In this document: positions 22,641-35,529 of the stretch, one piece after another
Layout of the letters: each line of letters opens with the position of its first letter
How positions within the stretch are numbered: the first letter of the stretch is position 1
NCBI GenBank assembly: GCA_037953625.1
Contig: CM075652.1
Span: 12,110,501 to 12,174,500 of the forward strand
DNA: 64,000 nt
Origin: Crotalaria pallida
Lineage: Eukaryota; Streptophyta; Magnoliopsida; Fabales; Fabaceae
Reading direction: 5' to 3'
The notes under the pieces: model-generated
Database searches by the model: none
Told to the model about the DNA's origin: nothing
Seen by the model: only the letters and a program-made list of their open reading frames with translations
Made by a program: the position numbers and the translations under genes

Positions 22641-23012
22641 ACCGGGAACTTGAAACTTCGATTCGCCGTAATTTTTTTGTTAACCGTTGGATCGGGTCCA
22701 AATTTTTAGACAAGCTTCTTAACCCCTTAAACTTCGTATCCAACGGTGGAATTTAATTTCTTAGCATCCTATAATAAATTCCTAATTTTCTCTTTTCGGT
22801 TGATTTCTAACATCTAAAACGCCGATTTAACCCCCGATTTCGCTTAGATAATTTTGCCTGTTGCTACAAATGTCTCCTACACAACCCCTAGGACTTATAA
22901 TTACTACTCACCTATCTCCCAAAATTCTTTAAGCCATTAATCTACCCATTTTCTACACTCTAAATATATTAAATCACTAATTAGGCTTGTATATTAAATT
23001 AGGGATGTTACA

Positions 23013-23026
23013 ATTCTCCCCCACTT
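23013..23026 (-). promoter_or_regulatory. Polypurine tract of the sister element
   Basis: On minus it reads AAGTGGGGGAGAAT against the LTR, identical to the AlkB element's tract. Confidence 0.85.
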
Positions 23027-25831
23027 ATTAGAATTTCGTCCCCGAAATTCCGTTCATTTCCTTCAAATGGAGAACCATCCCACACAAAGGGTTGCTAACC
23101 TATCATACCCACTTGGCTTCGGTTTTACTCCCCCACTTGGAATCAGCATACTACTTTGCTTAAGTACGCCACCGGACTCATGCATCCAATGAAGAATACA
23201 AATCGTGGTTTGGTTTGGTTAGCCTAGGAGCAAAAGGCTCTAAGGTTTTTGAGGTTTACTCCGATGTCGATCAAACATTGCAAGAGTTCTACTGAAAAGA
23301 CTTTTAATAAACCTCGGGTTTTTAAAATCAAGAGCAATTTCTCCAATAGATTGGAGATGGCTTCCAAGGTCAACTGGGTTTTTCCTAGATATTTTACTTT
23401 AAACATCTGGAAAGGGATGCTAATCAAATTGGTTCCTACATTCTAGGCTTGATTGGTCTTGTGCCATTTATAGTCCTCAGATGACATCAATCATTAATAA
23501 ACATAAGATTCGGGGTATCAGTCTAAATCTCATATCCATTAATGATAGGGTCATTGTCAGGTTTACAAATAGCACTATAACTTAATAACTGCCGCATTCC
23601 AAACAACCCAAAACTATTTCTATACTCGATCTAACCGGCAGCATTAATAGAGATCTAATCACAATCTACTTAGTGATCTACAACTTAGGCACTATTCTTA
23701 AGTCTTAGGCAATCATACTCATTGACACGTAAATAGTTAGCACATACATAACCATTAAAATTCAAATATGCACACCATCATTTCATATCAGCGCATATTG
23801 AAACCACTAACTTGTCAATCTCTACTTGATTTTCATCTAATCCTGATCTACCTGAATCAGCCCTAGAACTTAGGTCTAAGTCTATATACACATCCTAGAT
23901 AGTCTGTACACGTTTTAATGCCATGATAAAAACTTTGATAAAAATAATCACTTTGTATGGTTTCAAAGTTCAATAAATTAAAATCCATACATTCAAAATA
24001 TTTATGTCTTTATGGAAACCCAAATTAGTGTACGGGAAACCTACTTATGCATTTATGTAATTATAAAACCAAAGAATATGCCGGAAAACATGTATGCGTT
24101 CGTTTATATTTAAAAAATTAAAGTAGCATACAAGAAAGGCATTTAGTTATATACATATATAGTCAAGGTAGCATACCATAAAAATATTGATGGGGCGGTA
24201 TGCTAATAAAAATAAAATTCCTTCCTTGATGGAAAGACATTTTATTTCACGCAAAATCCTAGTGGAAGACTAAATCAACCAAGTTAATTTGTACTTTACA
24301 ACCTTAACATTTTCCTTGTAAAATGACTTGGATGAAACTTTGAAAACAACTTTATAAGTCAAATCATGCCTTTGTAAAAATGGACTACCCCCATCTAACT
24401 TAGCGAGAACCTAGATGAAGGAGTGCAAAACTTCTCAAGGTTAACAAACTCAAGCAACAAGGGAATATGCTTTTGGGTTAGAAAAATTTATTTTAGTCCA
24501 TCTTCAAAAGTTGGAACAATCACACTCCCTTTGACTTCGAGTTTGAAAGCTAAGTGTCATTCCAAATTGATTTGTGTCGTATATAAGGGTTCCTATTTAA
24601 TCGGCGCATGGCTTGAACAAAACAATGACTTAATTTTACCGCCCGATTACTTAGGAACCCTTAGTTTACTCCCTAATGTTTCAAAATTTCGTGATACGAC
24701 TTAGCACTCGATTTGGAATGATTTCCGATTCTGTTAAAAAGAAAACAGTGCAATTCTCTCTTTTTTTTAAATTCAATTTCAAAATATGAAAGTTCATTGG
24801 GGTTACTATTACTCTTAAGAGTCGAATGGTTCCTGACTTTTAAAATTATGATGCTTGGAAACTAAACGATTTGTTGATAGTGACACCATTTTGTAAAGAA
24901 GTTTTCGAATGGTTTTATGCTTAAAACAGTTTTCAACACTCACATGTCTAAATAACAATTATTATCGAGATTCACAATCTCACAATTAGGAAAGCACAAA
25001 ACAGTACATAGCATCACATTCATTTAGTACAAGCATCTATGCTAACTCTATGCACTATCTAAAATTCCAAGCATCTATTCGTCTAAACCTAAGACTATCA
25101 CTATGTACTATCTTAGGGTTCCCTACGTTCAATTCTAGACACATAAATCCTAGCAACTTATCATAGCTACCTAGGATTCCTGAACTAGCTACAGCTCTTA
25201 CCTTAAGACAAGACAATACTTCCTACACTTCCGTTGCGCAACTTTTAATTCTAAAATGTCTACGCATACGGAAACCTATGACGAAGACCTCTAATCCTCC
25301 TAAATTTGGGATCTCACTAAATTCCCAAAATACTCGCCAAAACTTAAGGAAAGGATGATGATATCTCCCAATAGATGTACACTTGAGGTGATCAGGCTCA
25401 ATCATACACCATATTGATTATAAGACCATTCTCGTCTCACTTAAGTTTGAATTTACTCAACCTATTAGTTTCAAAACGTTGAAATCTTGTTTGGTGCATC
25501 ACCTTTAGAATTGGCTTACTTGGCGCGAAACTAAAGATCGCTTCCTCCCGGTGGGGTAGCAATCTAGTGCTCTTGCCCGTTGGGGTATTGCTTTCCTTAG
25601 TCTCGTCATTCATCCACTTCTAAATATGACTCGTTGATTCCCACAAGATTTCAGGTTTAGCATGGTAATTTTAACATACTTTAAAAGAACATAGAAAAGA
25701 TTTTCAAATGTTTACCATGCTTCTAATGACACTCACTAAATCAGAAAGCAGTTCTATTTCTATTTGAAGTTACTCGCTTGATGAGTAACTCTAGGAGTAA
25801 TGAGTTACTCCCTTCAGGCCGAGGAAAAACT
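23027..25831 (-). other. Internal region of the sister element, no recognisable gene
   Basis: This is 2.8 kb of AT-rich DNA between PPT and PBS. The longest ORFs (24423-24704 on +, 93 residues; 23224-23427 and 25223-25405 on -) match no family I recognise. The edges are similar to the AlkB element's internal edges; the middle is not. It could be decayed gag or decayed captured DNA. Confidence 0.6.
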
Positions 25832-25843
25832 GCTCTGATACCA
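25832..25843 (-). promoter_or_regulatory. tRNA-Met-type primer-binding site of the sister element
   Basis: It reads TGGTATCAGAGC on minus, 4 nt inside the LTR. Confidence 0.92.
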
Positions 25844-25847
25844 TAAA

Positions 25848-28800
25848 TGTAACATCTAAATTAATTACCCTTAAGTACCCTTAATAAAATAGTGAATTTG
25901 AAATTTTCTTTTTAACTTATAAAAATCTTCCGTCAAACGGACGGAGTTTCGTTTGTTTTTCTGACTTTCCCAAAATTCTGGTTTTTCCTGTAACCTGATA
26001 AACATCAACATATTCAAATTCATCAGAGGCCAGCAGGGCCCAAAATATTGTTTAGTCCACTCAATACTTTATTTCCAAGGGAATACAAACATTTTCCCAA
26101 ACTATTAGTTTTTCAAAATGACAAAATAAATGATATACAATAAAACTCCCCAAGAAAACCCATGACCAGAAGGTGGTCGCTAAATACTAAATACATTCCA
26201 CCACGTGGAATGTACTCCTGCTCGGCCAGACTTGTGTATGCTCCTTCGGTACCTGTAAAAATATAGCAAGAAGGGTAGCATTACACAGTACTAAGGAAAA
26301 TAGCTTCTAAGAAGCATAGCTGACAAACTAGGCCCTATCACAATAAAAACTATCTATTAATCTAGCATTCTTTTTCAGGTAATTCCATACAAGCTCATTT
26401 TCAATAAATTATGCCCTATGTCCTTGCTACCTTCCGAGCAATCCTACACTCAGCCTTAAATTACTTTTCTATTCCACTTACATTAACGTTTCCATATTCC
26501 AAATTCTATTCTCATAAATTACCAACTCACATATATATATATCATTATTTTCATAAAACCTTTTTCTTCTCTTTTCTTCCATTAAATTCACATTTCTCTT
26601 TTCATTTTGTCTCTGGTCACGACCTACTGCGTCCGCACTAATGTGCTGGTCACAACTTACTGCGTCCGGGTATATTTCATTTCATTCTGTCCCTGGTCAC
26701 GACCTACTGCGTCCGCACTAATGTGCTGGTCACGACTTACTGCGTCCGGGTATGTTTCATTTACATTCTCCCCTGGTCACGACCTACTGCATCCGCACCC
26801 ATGCGCGGTCACGTCTTACTGCGTCCGGGTATGTTTCATTTCATTCTGTCCCTGGTCACGACCTACTGCGTCCGCACCCATGCGCGGTCACGTCTTACTG
26901 CGTCCGGGTATGTTTCATTTCATTCTATCCCTGGTCATGACCTACTGCGTCCGCACCCATGTGCGGTCACGTCTTACTGCGTCCGGGTATATTTCATTTC
27001 ATTCTGTCCCTGGTCACGTCCTACTGCGTCCGCATTCGCGTGACGTCTTACTACATCCGGGTATATTTCATTTCATTCTGTCCCTGGTCACGTCCTACTG
27101 CGTCCGCATTCGCGTGACGTCTTACTGCGTCCGGGTATATTTCATTTTCATTCTTGGATCATAACAACATCACATCTCATGAATATTCAAGCACAAACAT
27201 CATTTCAATATCACACATTATCATACAACTGTTATTGTCACATTTACACTTAACAAATTAAATCAAGCACAACACCCATCAAAATTTCTTGTCACTCAAT
27301 CACCATCCTCTAACTTATGATTCATTTAGTATTAAACATCACTTCCCTTTTACCAAACCATTTTCCCTTAATCCATTCTTTAATTACTCGCTCATGATTT
27401 TCCATCCTTCCCTCCTTACTTAGCCCTTTCTATATGACTTGCCTACATTAACACTTAGTCCATCATTTTCTTTACGAGTCACCAATCCAAGTACAATATG
27501 AACATACATCAATGACAAATAACAATCAACGGTTGGTAAACAAAACAGTTGACATACTCAGGTATGTCTCAGAGCACTATAAATTAAGTCAGCTCCCTAG
27601 GGTTCTTCACTTCCTACTTTTAATATTAATAAAAGAGAATTTAACATAAACCATTTAATTAATATAAAATTAACCATTAACATACTAATTACCCCTAAGG
27701 TTCATCTCATTCACTTTAAATATCCTAAGATTTATTCTCTTAATTAATTATCTACCCTTAGTCATCATTACAACAACCTAGAATCTATATCCTTAGGAAA
27801 GGTAACACAAACCCCTCTTACCTCAACCTTGGTGAGAGTGTGTCAAGACCTCAAGTCCCAAGCTTGCTTTTAGCCCTTGAGTTTCCCCACACCTCACTTG
27901 AAGTATCCCAAGCCCTAGCTTCTCTCCTTAAGTCCTAGACTCCTCAAACCCCATACCCATGGTGTGAATATTCTCCGGTGATGATGGGTGACCTTGGCTC
28001 CTATGATAAAGGCATGTGTATGTGTGCCTCCTCATAGTTATGAAATTAGAAGTCCAAGGGAAAATAGAGGAGGAGGCCACGAATTTCAAGAAGGAGGGAA
28101 ATAGGGTTTCTTAGTTATCATAGTGATGAGGACTTGATGGAGGTGATGATTATGAAGTTTAGTTCTTGGTGAGAAAGGAAGAGGTGATGAGGAGAAGATG
28201 GTGCTAGAGAGGAAATTCATGAGATGATGATGAAGCTAAGGTGTCTTGTGGTGAGATGTGGTTGTTTTTGTGTTGAGGTTGGTGTAGGTGGTGCTTTTTG
28301 GGTCTTAAAGGTTGGTGAGAATGATGATGATGTTTGCCCTTGGATCAAGAGGGTGGATGATGGTGTTGGTTGGTCTTGTGTTCATGGTGCTTGAGGGAGG
28401 ATGGGAAGAGGATGATGTTGGTGTTGATGATGAAGTGTGAGGGAGTGTATTATTTTTCATGGTCATTTTGCCTTGAAAGCTGCCACAAAATCGTGTGGCC
28501 AAAAATCAAACTTTGGCCCCAAGTTTCATGATCAACGCACCAGATCTGGTTTGGTTGGCGCGCGCACGCTTGAGCGCCAGACCGGCACCAGACTGGTGCT
28601 GCTGGACAAGCTGGTGCGGCGCGCTGGTGCTGCTGATGCGGGGTGGTGCGCCATTTTCCCCATCTGGTGCACACAGGGCGCGCCTGGGCGGTTTTTCTAC
28701 TGGTCTGGTGCATGATTTGCACCCTGGTGCGCCTGGGCGTGCACTGGTGCGCCTGGGCGTGCACCAGGAACTTGAAACTTCGATTCGCCGTATTTTTTTT

Positions 28801-29134
28801 GTTAACCGTCGGATCGGGTCCAAATTTGTAGACAAGCTTCTTAACCCCTTAAACTTCGTATCCAACGGTGGAATTTAATTTCTTAGCATCCTATAATAAA
28901 TTCCTAATTTTCTCTTTTCGGTTGATTTCTAACATCTAAAACGTCGATTTAACCCCCGATTTCGCTTAGATAATTTTGCCCGTTGCTACAAATGTCTCCT
29001 ACACAACCCCTAGGACTTATAATTACTACTCACCTATCTCCCAAAATTCTGTAAGCCATTAATCTACCCATTTTCTACACTCTAAATATATTAAATCACT
29101 AATTAGGCTTGTATATTAAATTAGGGATGTTACA
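25848..29134 (-). repeat. LTR of the sister element (5' LTR)
   Basis: This 3,287-bp LTR is the partner of 19638-23012. Its minisatellite covers about 26611-27146 and has fewer units. The GC-rich palindrome cluster is at 28557-28770. ORFs in it (26411-27164, 28437-28878) mirror those of the other LTR and are not genes. Confidence 0.9.
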
Positions 29135-29139
29135 CAAAG

Positions 29140-29640
29140 CAGATGACAATGGACATCAAATTGGAAAAGGGAGTGTAATGGTAATAAATTTTCATTTCAA
29201 AAGTTAAGGGCTAACATTTTAGTATTGTAACAGATGAGTACACTTTGTGGTGACATGCATTAAAATAGAGAAAATGTGAATAAGCTTTTTTGAACGTGAA
29301 TAAGTTGAGTTATTTTACTTACTTGAGTTTGATCCGAAGATGATATATATTTTTAAAATTTATCTAATAATTAATTTTGGGGTTTTAAATAATGTTGAGA
29401 AAAATATGAGTAATTATCAATAAGGGGTAAATAATTAATTGCTATTGGAAATCAGTATTATAAATTGATATGTGTTTTTATCAACGATTCCAAATATTAA
29501 AGTGATATATATAAAATTACATTTATAATTTTTTTATGACTGTTGCTATTGGAACACATTAAATTTTGAACACATTGGTATGTACATTATATATTGGAAC
29601 ACCTAAATGTTAGACCTAGTGTGTATGTGCATGGGGAGAT
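29140..29640. other. Intergenic DNA with dispersed duplication copy 2
   Basis: 29277-29520 repeats 13593-13843. The rest is AT-rich. Just before the next LTR a TGTTAGACCT...GTGCATGG stretch (29608-29633) resembles the LTR start itself. No gene. Confidence 0.6.
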
Positions 29641-32600
29641 TGTTAGATCTATTATGCAAGTGCATGGTTTTGATAATGACAATGTTTTGAACAAGATCAA
29701 TTTTTTGAAGAAGCTCAACCATGAAGAAGATCAACAAGTGACAAAGAACAAAAAACAATAATGTTGAAGAGATAACAAGCTCATAGATTCAATATGTATA
29801 TAGTTTTGTATTTTTGTTTTGAGTCTTAGAGTTTGGGTAGTTTTGAGAGTTGGGTAGTGAATCTTTATCAAGTGCATGATCATATTATATCTTGAGTATT
29901 TCACTTAACCAAAAATAAATAAGTGGCTTAAAGATATTTTAGAAAAAGTTTAAATTTGAGAAAACAAATGTTTTGTAAGATTTTTACAGCCTTTAATCGA
30001 TTACCATAAGGCTTAATCAATTACCGGAATTTTGTGTCAGCCATTAATCGGTTAACTGCATGGTGCTAATCGATTACCATAAATCAAATAGTGGTTAATC
30101 GATTACCCAAAAGATCTAATCTATTAACACGTGTTTTTCAGTTTTTTAATTGGCAAAATTAATTCTAATGTTTTCCAAACCTTATGGGTCTTCTATATAA
30201 ACCTTTCCCTAATCATTGTGATTAACTAACTTCATTGTTACATCAATTTAGAAAAGATTAAAGCTACACTATTCTCTCAACATTCTCTCTCACTTTTACA
30301 AAGATCAAAGTTCTTATTTTCATATCTTTGATCAAAGAAGCTTTTGAATCTCAAGTTCTAATAGTTCATAGTTCTTGAAGGAGATTCAATAGGTTTTATT
30401 GTTTTTCATTGAGTTGTAATCATTGCAAGAGGCAAGCTATCAATACAACAAGAAGAAGTCCTGGTGTATGATCAGCAAGCAAATTGAAGTGGAAGCCTTG
30501 GTGTGTTCATCAAGCAAGTGGAAGTCTTGTTGTGAGATATCGACAAGCAAGTGGAAGACTTGGTGTGTGTGTGATCATCAAGCAAGAGAAGAAGTTTAGA
30601 TTAGAAATTTAATAGGGTTACAAGACAAGAGAGAGGTTATCTCTTGGAGGGTATCAAGTAGGTATCTTGAGAGGTAATAGCTTGTAATTTTAGAATTCTA
30701 ATTCCTTAGTGAAATCTCTCTTGTGGAAGAAGGGACTGAATGCTGCTCTCAGTGGAGGAGAGTGAACCAGTATAAAATCTCTATGCAGTATCTCTTTACC
30801 TTAAACTCTTTAAATTCTGCATTTTCATATTGTTCTTAATTGAAAACCTAGAAAAGATTGATTTTCTAATAATTGAATAAATTAGGTTTTAATAGTTCAA
30901 ATTGATTTGGGGAAAACCTTTTGCATAATCTAGGTAATCATTAATGTTAGAATTATTGATAGGATTGGCAGCCGTCACCCAAGAGGGGGGTGAATTGGGT
31001 GTTTACGAAAACATTGAAAAATATTCGCTTTAAAACGTTTTCAACAAATTTAAAGAGATTTGCAGTGGAAAACAATATAATGTAGAAAATCGTTGCGCGA
31101 AAGCGAATAATATTAATAATTATATAAAAACTAATATGCGCGGCACAATTAAAAAGATAACAACGAGAAACGTTACCACGCTAATTAATTTAAAATCCTT
31201 TAAATTAATTATTATGAAAATAATCGCTTTGATACAAGAAGGAGAATAACAACAGAAAATAAAGAGATAAGGGATAGAGGAGATTGCACCAGAGATTTTT
31301 ATCCTAGTTCGGCAAACCCGGCCTACATCCAGTCCCCAAGCGACCCGCTTGAGCTTTTCACTAAACCAAAGACGCCTCGCGTCCCCAAGTATAACCAGAG
31401 CACCCCGCACGTTACTAGGAACCTCCGTTCGCTAGGGGCCTCAAAACACAACCAGATAGCCTAACTACTAGGTGCCCCACCGTTCGTCTAGCACTACCCA
31501 ATACAAGGGTTCCTCACCCTAAACACCACGAACGCAGCACGTCCGCACTAGGAGATTCACTCCCTAGTCACTAAGGGTTACACACCCCTTACAACACTGG
31601 TTAAGGTATGATTGATTGGGTACAACCACTATAATGCACTCTTGATAGTGCGGATACAACAATAATAGGCCACTCTAACAATTATGTGTTCTAAGCAACA
31701 CAGATACAACAATATAGCTCTAATGATAATGAAGTCAAAAAGAAAGTGTCATCAGGCCAATACAAGGTTTAGTTTTTCTTCAAAAATGAATGATCGTGAA
31801 AACCAGAGAAGAATAGAGAAGAAGAAGAAGCGTGATTATCAGGAGATGAAGAAGTGTTGAAATGATTTTGAAAAACAAATAAATAGAGTTAATTTTGAAA
31901 TCAAAATCAAATCAAAAGATAAAATAAAAGATTTAAGAAATAAATTAAAATCATTTTGAAAATCAAAATAAGATAAAATAAGATTTTGTAATAAGTTTTA
32001 AAATCAAAAATAAATCAAAACGATTTACGAAATAAAATAAAGATTTGATTCTTAAAACGAAAAAGGAAATAATTCAAATTTAAAATCATTTTCGAATTTT
32101 GAAAAATAAATCAGAATCTTTTATATAAAAACAAATCAGGAAATAATAAAAATGATTCTGACACGTTTTTCAATAAAACTTGAGGTAATCGATTACTTGA
32201 GGGAGGTAATCGATTATCCCTTTAAAAATAGAAACTTTGAAATTCATTTTAAAAACCAGTAATCGATTATCACATGCATGTAATCGATTACTTCACTTCT
32301 GTTTAATGTATGATGCAACTCATATAATCGATTACCACTTATCTAATAATCGATTACAGAGCCTCTGTTATGCATATGATGCAACAATTTTAATCGATTA
32401 CTTGAGCCAGGTAATCGATTACTCTCATACAGAAAGTAATGGATTAGCAAAGTTCACTTAATCGATTACAAGCTCTCTGATTTTTCTATGATGCAACAAG
32501 GTTAATCGATTAACATAAGCAAGTAATCGATCACTCCTTCTTGCATACATAAAAATATTCAGAGTTTTGTAACATCAGATATTTTCACCAAAACTAAGAT

Positions 32601-33235
32601 ATAAAAACTGATTTTCACAAAACTTCTTTTTCTTCTCCTTTTATATGAAAAACATATTTAGAAAAACTTATATTGGACTTTTAACATAATATAGACCTTG
32701 ACTTCATTACCTTACATGATGTCCTAAGGGAAAAGGCTAAAATCTTCATTTGCTTGAATCTTCAACTTCATTTGCTTGATTCTCCAACTTGAAGCTTGGA
32801 CTTGAAGGATGAAGATCTTGTGATTGCACTTGATATGAACTTGAGAATCTTGAGTTTGTTATCATCAAAACCATATAATGATTGCACTTGAAGTCCTTGG
32901 GAAAGCTTGACTTCCAACAATTAACAATCTTTGTGTTAATCAATTCCGTGCTATCTCTGATCATACATGATATTTGATTGATTTACGTTTTCGATTGAAA
33001 ATGATTTTTCTGTTCTAAACAGTGATTAATCGATTAAACACCTTGCTAATCGATTAACCTTAACTTGCTGTCACGTGTTAATCGATTAGTGGTCAGCTTA
33101 ATCAATTAAGAGCTGAAACTTTTGTGAAAATCATTTGTTTTAATTGTTTCTATTTGTTTCGGTCGAAAATTTTTCAAGGTTTCTTTAACACCTATTCAAA
33201 CTCCCCCCCTTCTAGGTGTTCTCCTAGTGTTCGTT
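29641..33235 (+). mobile_element. Copia-type (SIRE/Maximus-like) LTR, interrupted by a solo LTR
   Basis: It begins TGTTAGATCT followed by TTTTGATAATGACAATG. The two parts (29641-30944 and 32925 to about 33235) join across the inserted solo LTR and end in the CTCCCCCCCTTCTAGG block typical of these LTRs. TTAATCGATTA-type palindromes occur at about 29994-30125 and 33022-33115. The 3' border is uncertain and no target duplication was found, so it may be truncated. Confidence 0.65.
30945..32919 (-). mobile_element. Solo LTR, copia type, nested
   Basis: TGTTAG...CCAACA ends and a perfect 5-bp duplication ATTAA (30940-30944 and 32920-32924) prove the insertion. On minus it starts TGTTGGAAGTC, has TTTTGATGATAACAA and ends in a CACCCCCCTCTTGGG block, like its relatives. 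About ten TAATCGATTA-type palindromes occur at 32188-32530. With one LTR and intact duplications it is the product of LTR-LTR recombination. Confidence 0.9.
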
Positions 33236-33479
33236 AGTTTATTTATCCACCGATTGTAGTTTCATACACTAAATGTATGGATTTTTTTTTCAATTAAAAA
33301 TTGAACACATTACATTTTCGACGCCTTTAGTAAGATCTTGAAGGTTCACTTAGGCTAATTGTGCAGCAATTTCATCAAAGGTTACGAATATTGTTGAGTG
33401 GGTTGAATCTTTAACCCTAAGCTCGAAACGAAGTCTAAAATTTAGCATAAACATAATGGAGGTTACAACGTTTGAATTT
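33236..33479. other. Spacer without recognisable features
   Basis: AT-rich sequence between the copia LTR and the RPA-like remnant. Nothing was identified. Confidence 0.5.
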
Positions 33480-34416
33480 TTAAATATTAATCAATTTCAG
33501 GTGGATCCCAGGTTTTTGGTATAAAAAAATGCGATTAACTTATCAAGGGGTACTCCACTTCATTTTTACAAATAGAGCACTCGAATTTTGTTGGTAAAGT
33601 GGAAATCTTTCTCTTGCAAAGAGGGCAAGCATTAAAATACCAACCATGGGTTAGCAAGACGTCATCAATAGTTGCAACGCATAAGCACACCTCATTCTGC
33701 TTTTATTTAAAAAAAATTGGGAAACCCAAAGTTAGTTACTATTATTCATAATAAAATTCCAAGAAGAAATCAATTATACTATGCCAGTCTTTGAGGTTGT
33801 CAAAGCCAATATCTCATGTATAGTCTTCATATTATCAAATTGATTAGGCACCTTCGATTTTGTTATTGCAAGGTTTCCAATGACAGGTGCAACAATGGAA
33901 TACCTATGATAAAGTTATAGCATATATTAAAATTAAAGCTGTTAAAATATTATATTCATATAAGAATTGTAAAATTGCCTACTTGAATGATTGAATGAGC
34001 TCATTAGTTTCGGCCATGTCTATATTGATGTAAATCTGTGTGGAACTTGATGTAGAAATTGATAAATCACCTGTAACAGGTTGTGGATAGTCGGTTATGT
34101 ATTTTGAGTATAAAAAATCAAAGCAAGAATGTTTATGGTGACAATCATATACCTTGGTACGTCTTGATTATAGTTGACGTAAAAACTCCTACGTTAACTT
34201 TACTATCTTTAGACTCATTTTCTTTCATTATGTTCTCAAATTGTGCAACATACTCATCCCAAAACATCAATAAATTAAGAGATGAAAATTTACCTTTTCA
34301 TCTATAAGAACCATATCTGTACTAATAAGTTCCTTTCGTCGTATGTTGATGGTGTCCCATAGACATGCAACGTGAACTATTATCTTCTGGTCATCTCTAT
34401 CATTTTTATGGGGCAT
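33480..34416 (-). pseudogene. Replication protein A large-subunit-like gene remnant
   Basis: RPA large subunits bind single-stranded DNA through OB folds. Minus-strand blocks appear in family order. First, 34416-34294 encodes 41 residues with an OB-fold motif (HVACLWDTINI...STDMVLIDEK) and a GT donor. Next, about 34070-33982 has TQIYINIDMAETNELIQSF, and about 33903-33790 has IVAPVIGNLAITKSK. Last, about 33700-33540 has a zinc-ribbon block (GWYFNACPLCKRKI, then FECSICKNEVEYPL). The pieces are separated by intron-like or disrupted sequence and no full ORF exists. RPA-like genes occur both as host genes and in plant Helitrons; which applies is unresolved. Confidence 0.7.
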
Positions 34417-34936
34417 TTTTTTCCAACAATGCAAATGTTGATTTTAAAAATAAGCATTATAAAAACTAACGGAATATATATTTTCAATTAGAGAAGATTA
34501 CAAACTTCGGGAGGTAGTTGCTTAAGGTTGACATAGTTCTTGCAAAATTCTCTTCAAATTAAGGATGACTATCACTAAGAACCTCTCCAATTTATAATAA
34601 TGTAGAGGAAAGATTAGCCACTTGTTTTTTTTTGTCACGTCACCGGGACATATTTTTAATTTATAAATTTTATATCAAAAAGATATTCTCTCATTTTTAT
34701 TTACTATTTTGACTTTTACCAAGATAATCGGACCGAGGAAGTGTTTCAAATTTTTTTCCTTATCTCATACTCCATTAGAGGAGCGAAGTTTCTGTTATCT
34801 TATTTTAATTTATACATGTTCATATCATATCATCTCATTTAATTCTAAATTTTTCTACCTTATCTCCTACTCTATATTAGAGGGGTGAAGTTTATCATAT
34901 TTTGTGCTCATATCATCTCATTTAATTGTCTCTCAT
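34417..34936. repeat. AT-rich DNA with a truncated Stowaway and local duplications
   Basis: About 34660-34742 is the right half of a Stowaway-like element (TTGACTTTTACCAAGATAAT then CGGACCGAGGAAG). A unit of about 110 bp with TATCTCCTACTCTATATTAG and ATCTCATTTAATT recurs at 34756, 34858 and 35283. Confidence 0.6.
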
Positions 34937-34939
34937 ATA

Positions 34940-35263
34940 CTCCCTCTGTCCCATTATATTGGTAAAAAATGAAGTTTTTATTGGTCCCAAATCAAAGAAA
35001 AAATATTTAATGAAAAATCTTAAAGATTGTATATTATCTTAAAAATTGTATATTACGTTAAATTTATTTAAAATAATTAATGAAAAATCTTAAAGATTGT
35101 AAAAATAATATGAAAATTTGTGAGATAGAAATTTGTAATTAATGAATGAATCATATATTATATTTTATTTTGAAAATAGAATAATGCATTATATCAGAAA
35201 TATATTATCTGCTTATTTTTATTTACAACTTTGACTTTTACCAAGATAACGGGATCGAAGGAG
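34940..35263. mobile_element. Stowaway-type MITE
   Basis: Left end CTCCCTCTGTCCCATTATATTGG, right end CCAAGATAACGGGATCGAAGGAG, and TA on both sides. It is 324 bp. It is older than the copy at 14785-15085, judging by TIR mismatches. Confidence 0.85.
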
Positions 35264-35395
35264 TATCTCAAATTTTATTTCCTTATCTCTTGCTTAATTA
35301 GAGGAGCGAAATTTCTCTTATCTTATTTTATATTCATATTATCTCATTTAATTCTCAATTTTTTCTTACCTTATCTCCTACTCTATATTAGGGAA

Positions 35396-35521
35396 AATTA
35401 TTGTGTGGTCCGGGACCAATGGTCCCGACCACATCCACACCGTTGATTTCATTAAATATTTATATTTTTAATTAATTAATAATACATCCAACGATGTGGA
35501 TGTGAGGACCACACAATAATT
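35396..35521. mobile_element. 126-bp MITE with 16-bp perfect inverted ends
   Basis: AATTATTGTGTGGTCC and its exact inverse GGACCACACAATAATT bound the element, with a second inverted pair (CCACATCCACA/GTGGATGTG) inside. Flanks CTCTATATTA and CTCTACTTA may be an imperfect target duplication, because the neighbouring repeat copies show the uninterrupted site. The superfamily is uncertain. Confidence 0.65.
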
Positions 35522-35529
35522 CCTCTACT

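Larger units (their letters stand above)
19638..23012 (-). repeat. LTR of the sister element (3' LTR)
   Basis: This 3,375-bp LTR is nearly identical to 25848-29134. Differences are mainly a longer (AT)n tract (20316-20352), array copy number and a GAGCGC-containing insertion near 22430. ORFs at 20197-21024 and 22355-22709 are repeat-derived. Confidence 0.9.
19638..29134 (-). mobile_element. Non-autonomous gypsy-type LTR retrotransposon, sister of the AlkB carrier
   Basis: It has TGTAAC...GTTACA ends and the 5-bp duplication CAAAG (19633-19637 and 29135-29139). PBS 25832-25843 beside the right LTR and PPT 23013-23026 beside the left LTR put it on the minus strand. LTR ends, PBS/PPT contexts and several LTR blocks (GTCAAACGGACGGAGTT; TTAACCGTTGGAT; CTAACGGTGGAATTT-like) match the AlkB element, but the LTR minisatellite and internal region differ. 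There is no pol gene. Confidence 0.92.

Noticed and set aside
22355..22709. Alanine/proline-rich ORFs on both strands (also 28437-28878)
   Set aside because: A GC-rich palindromic patch inside an LTR suppresses stops on both strands; the copies differ by frame-changing indels.
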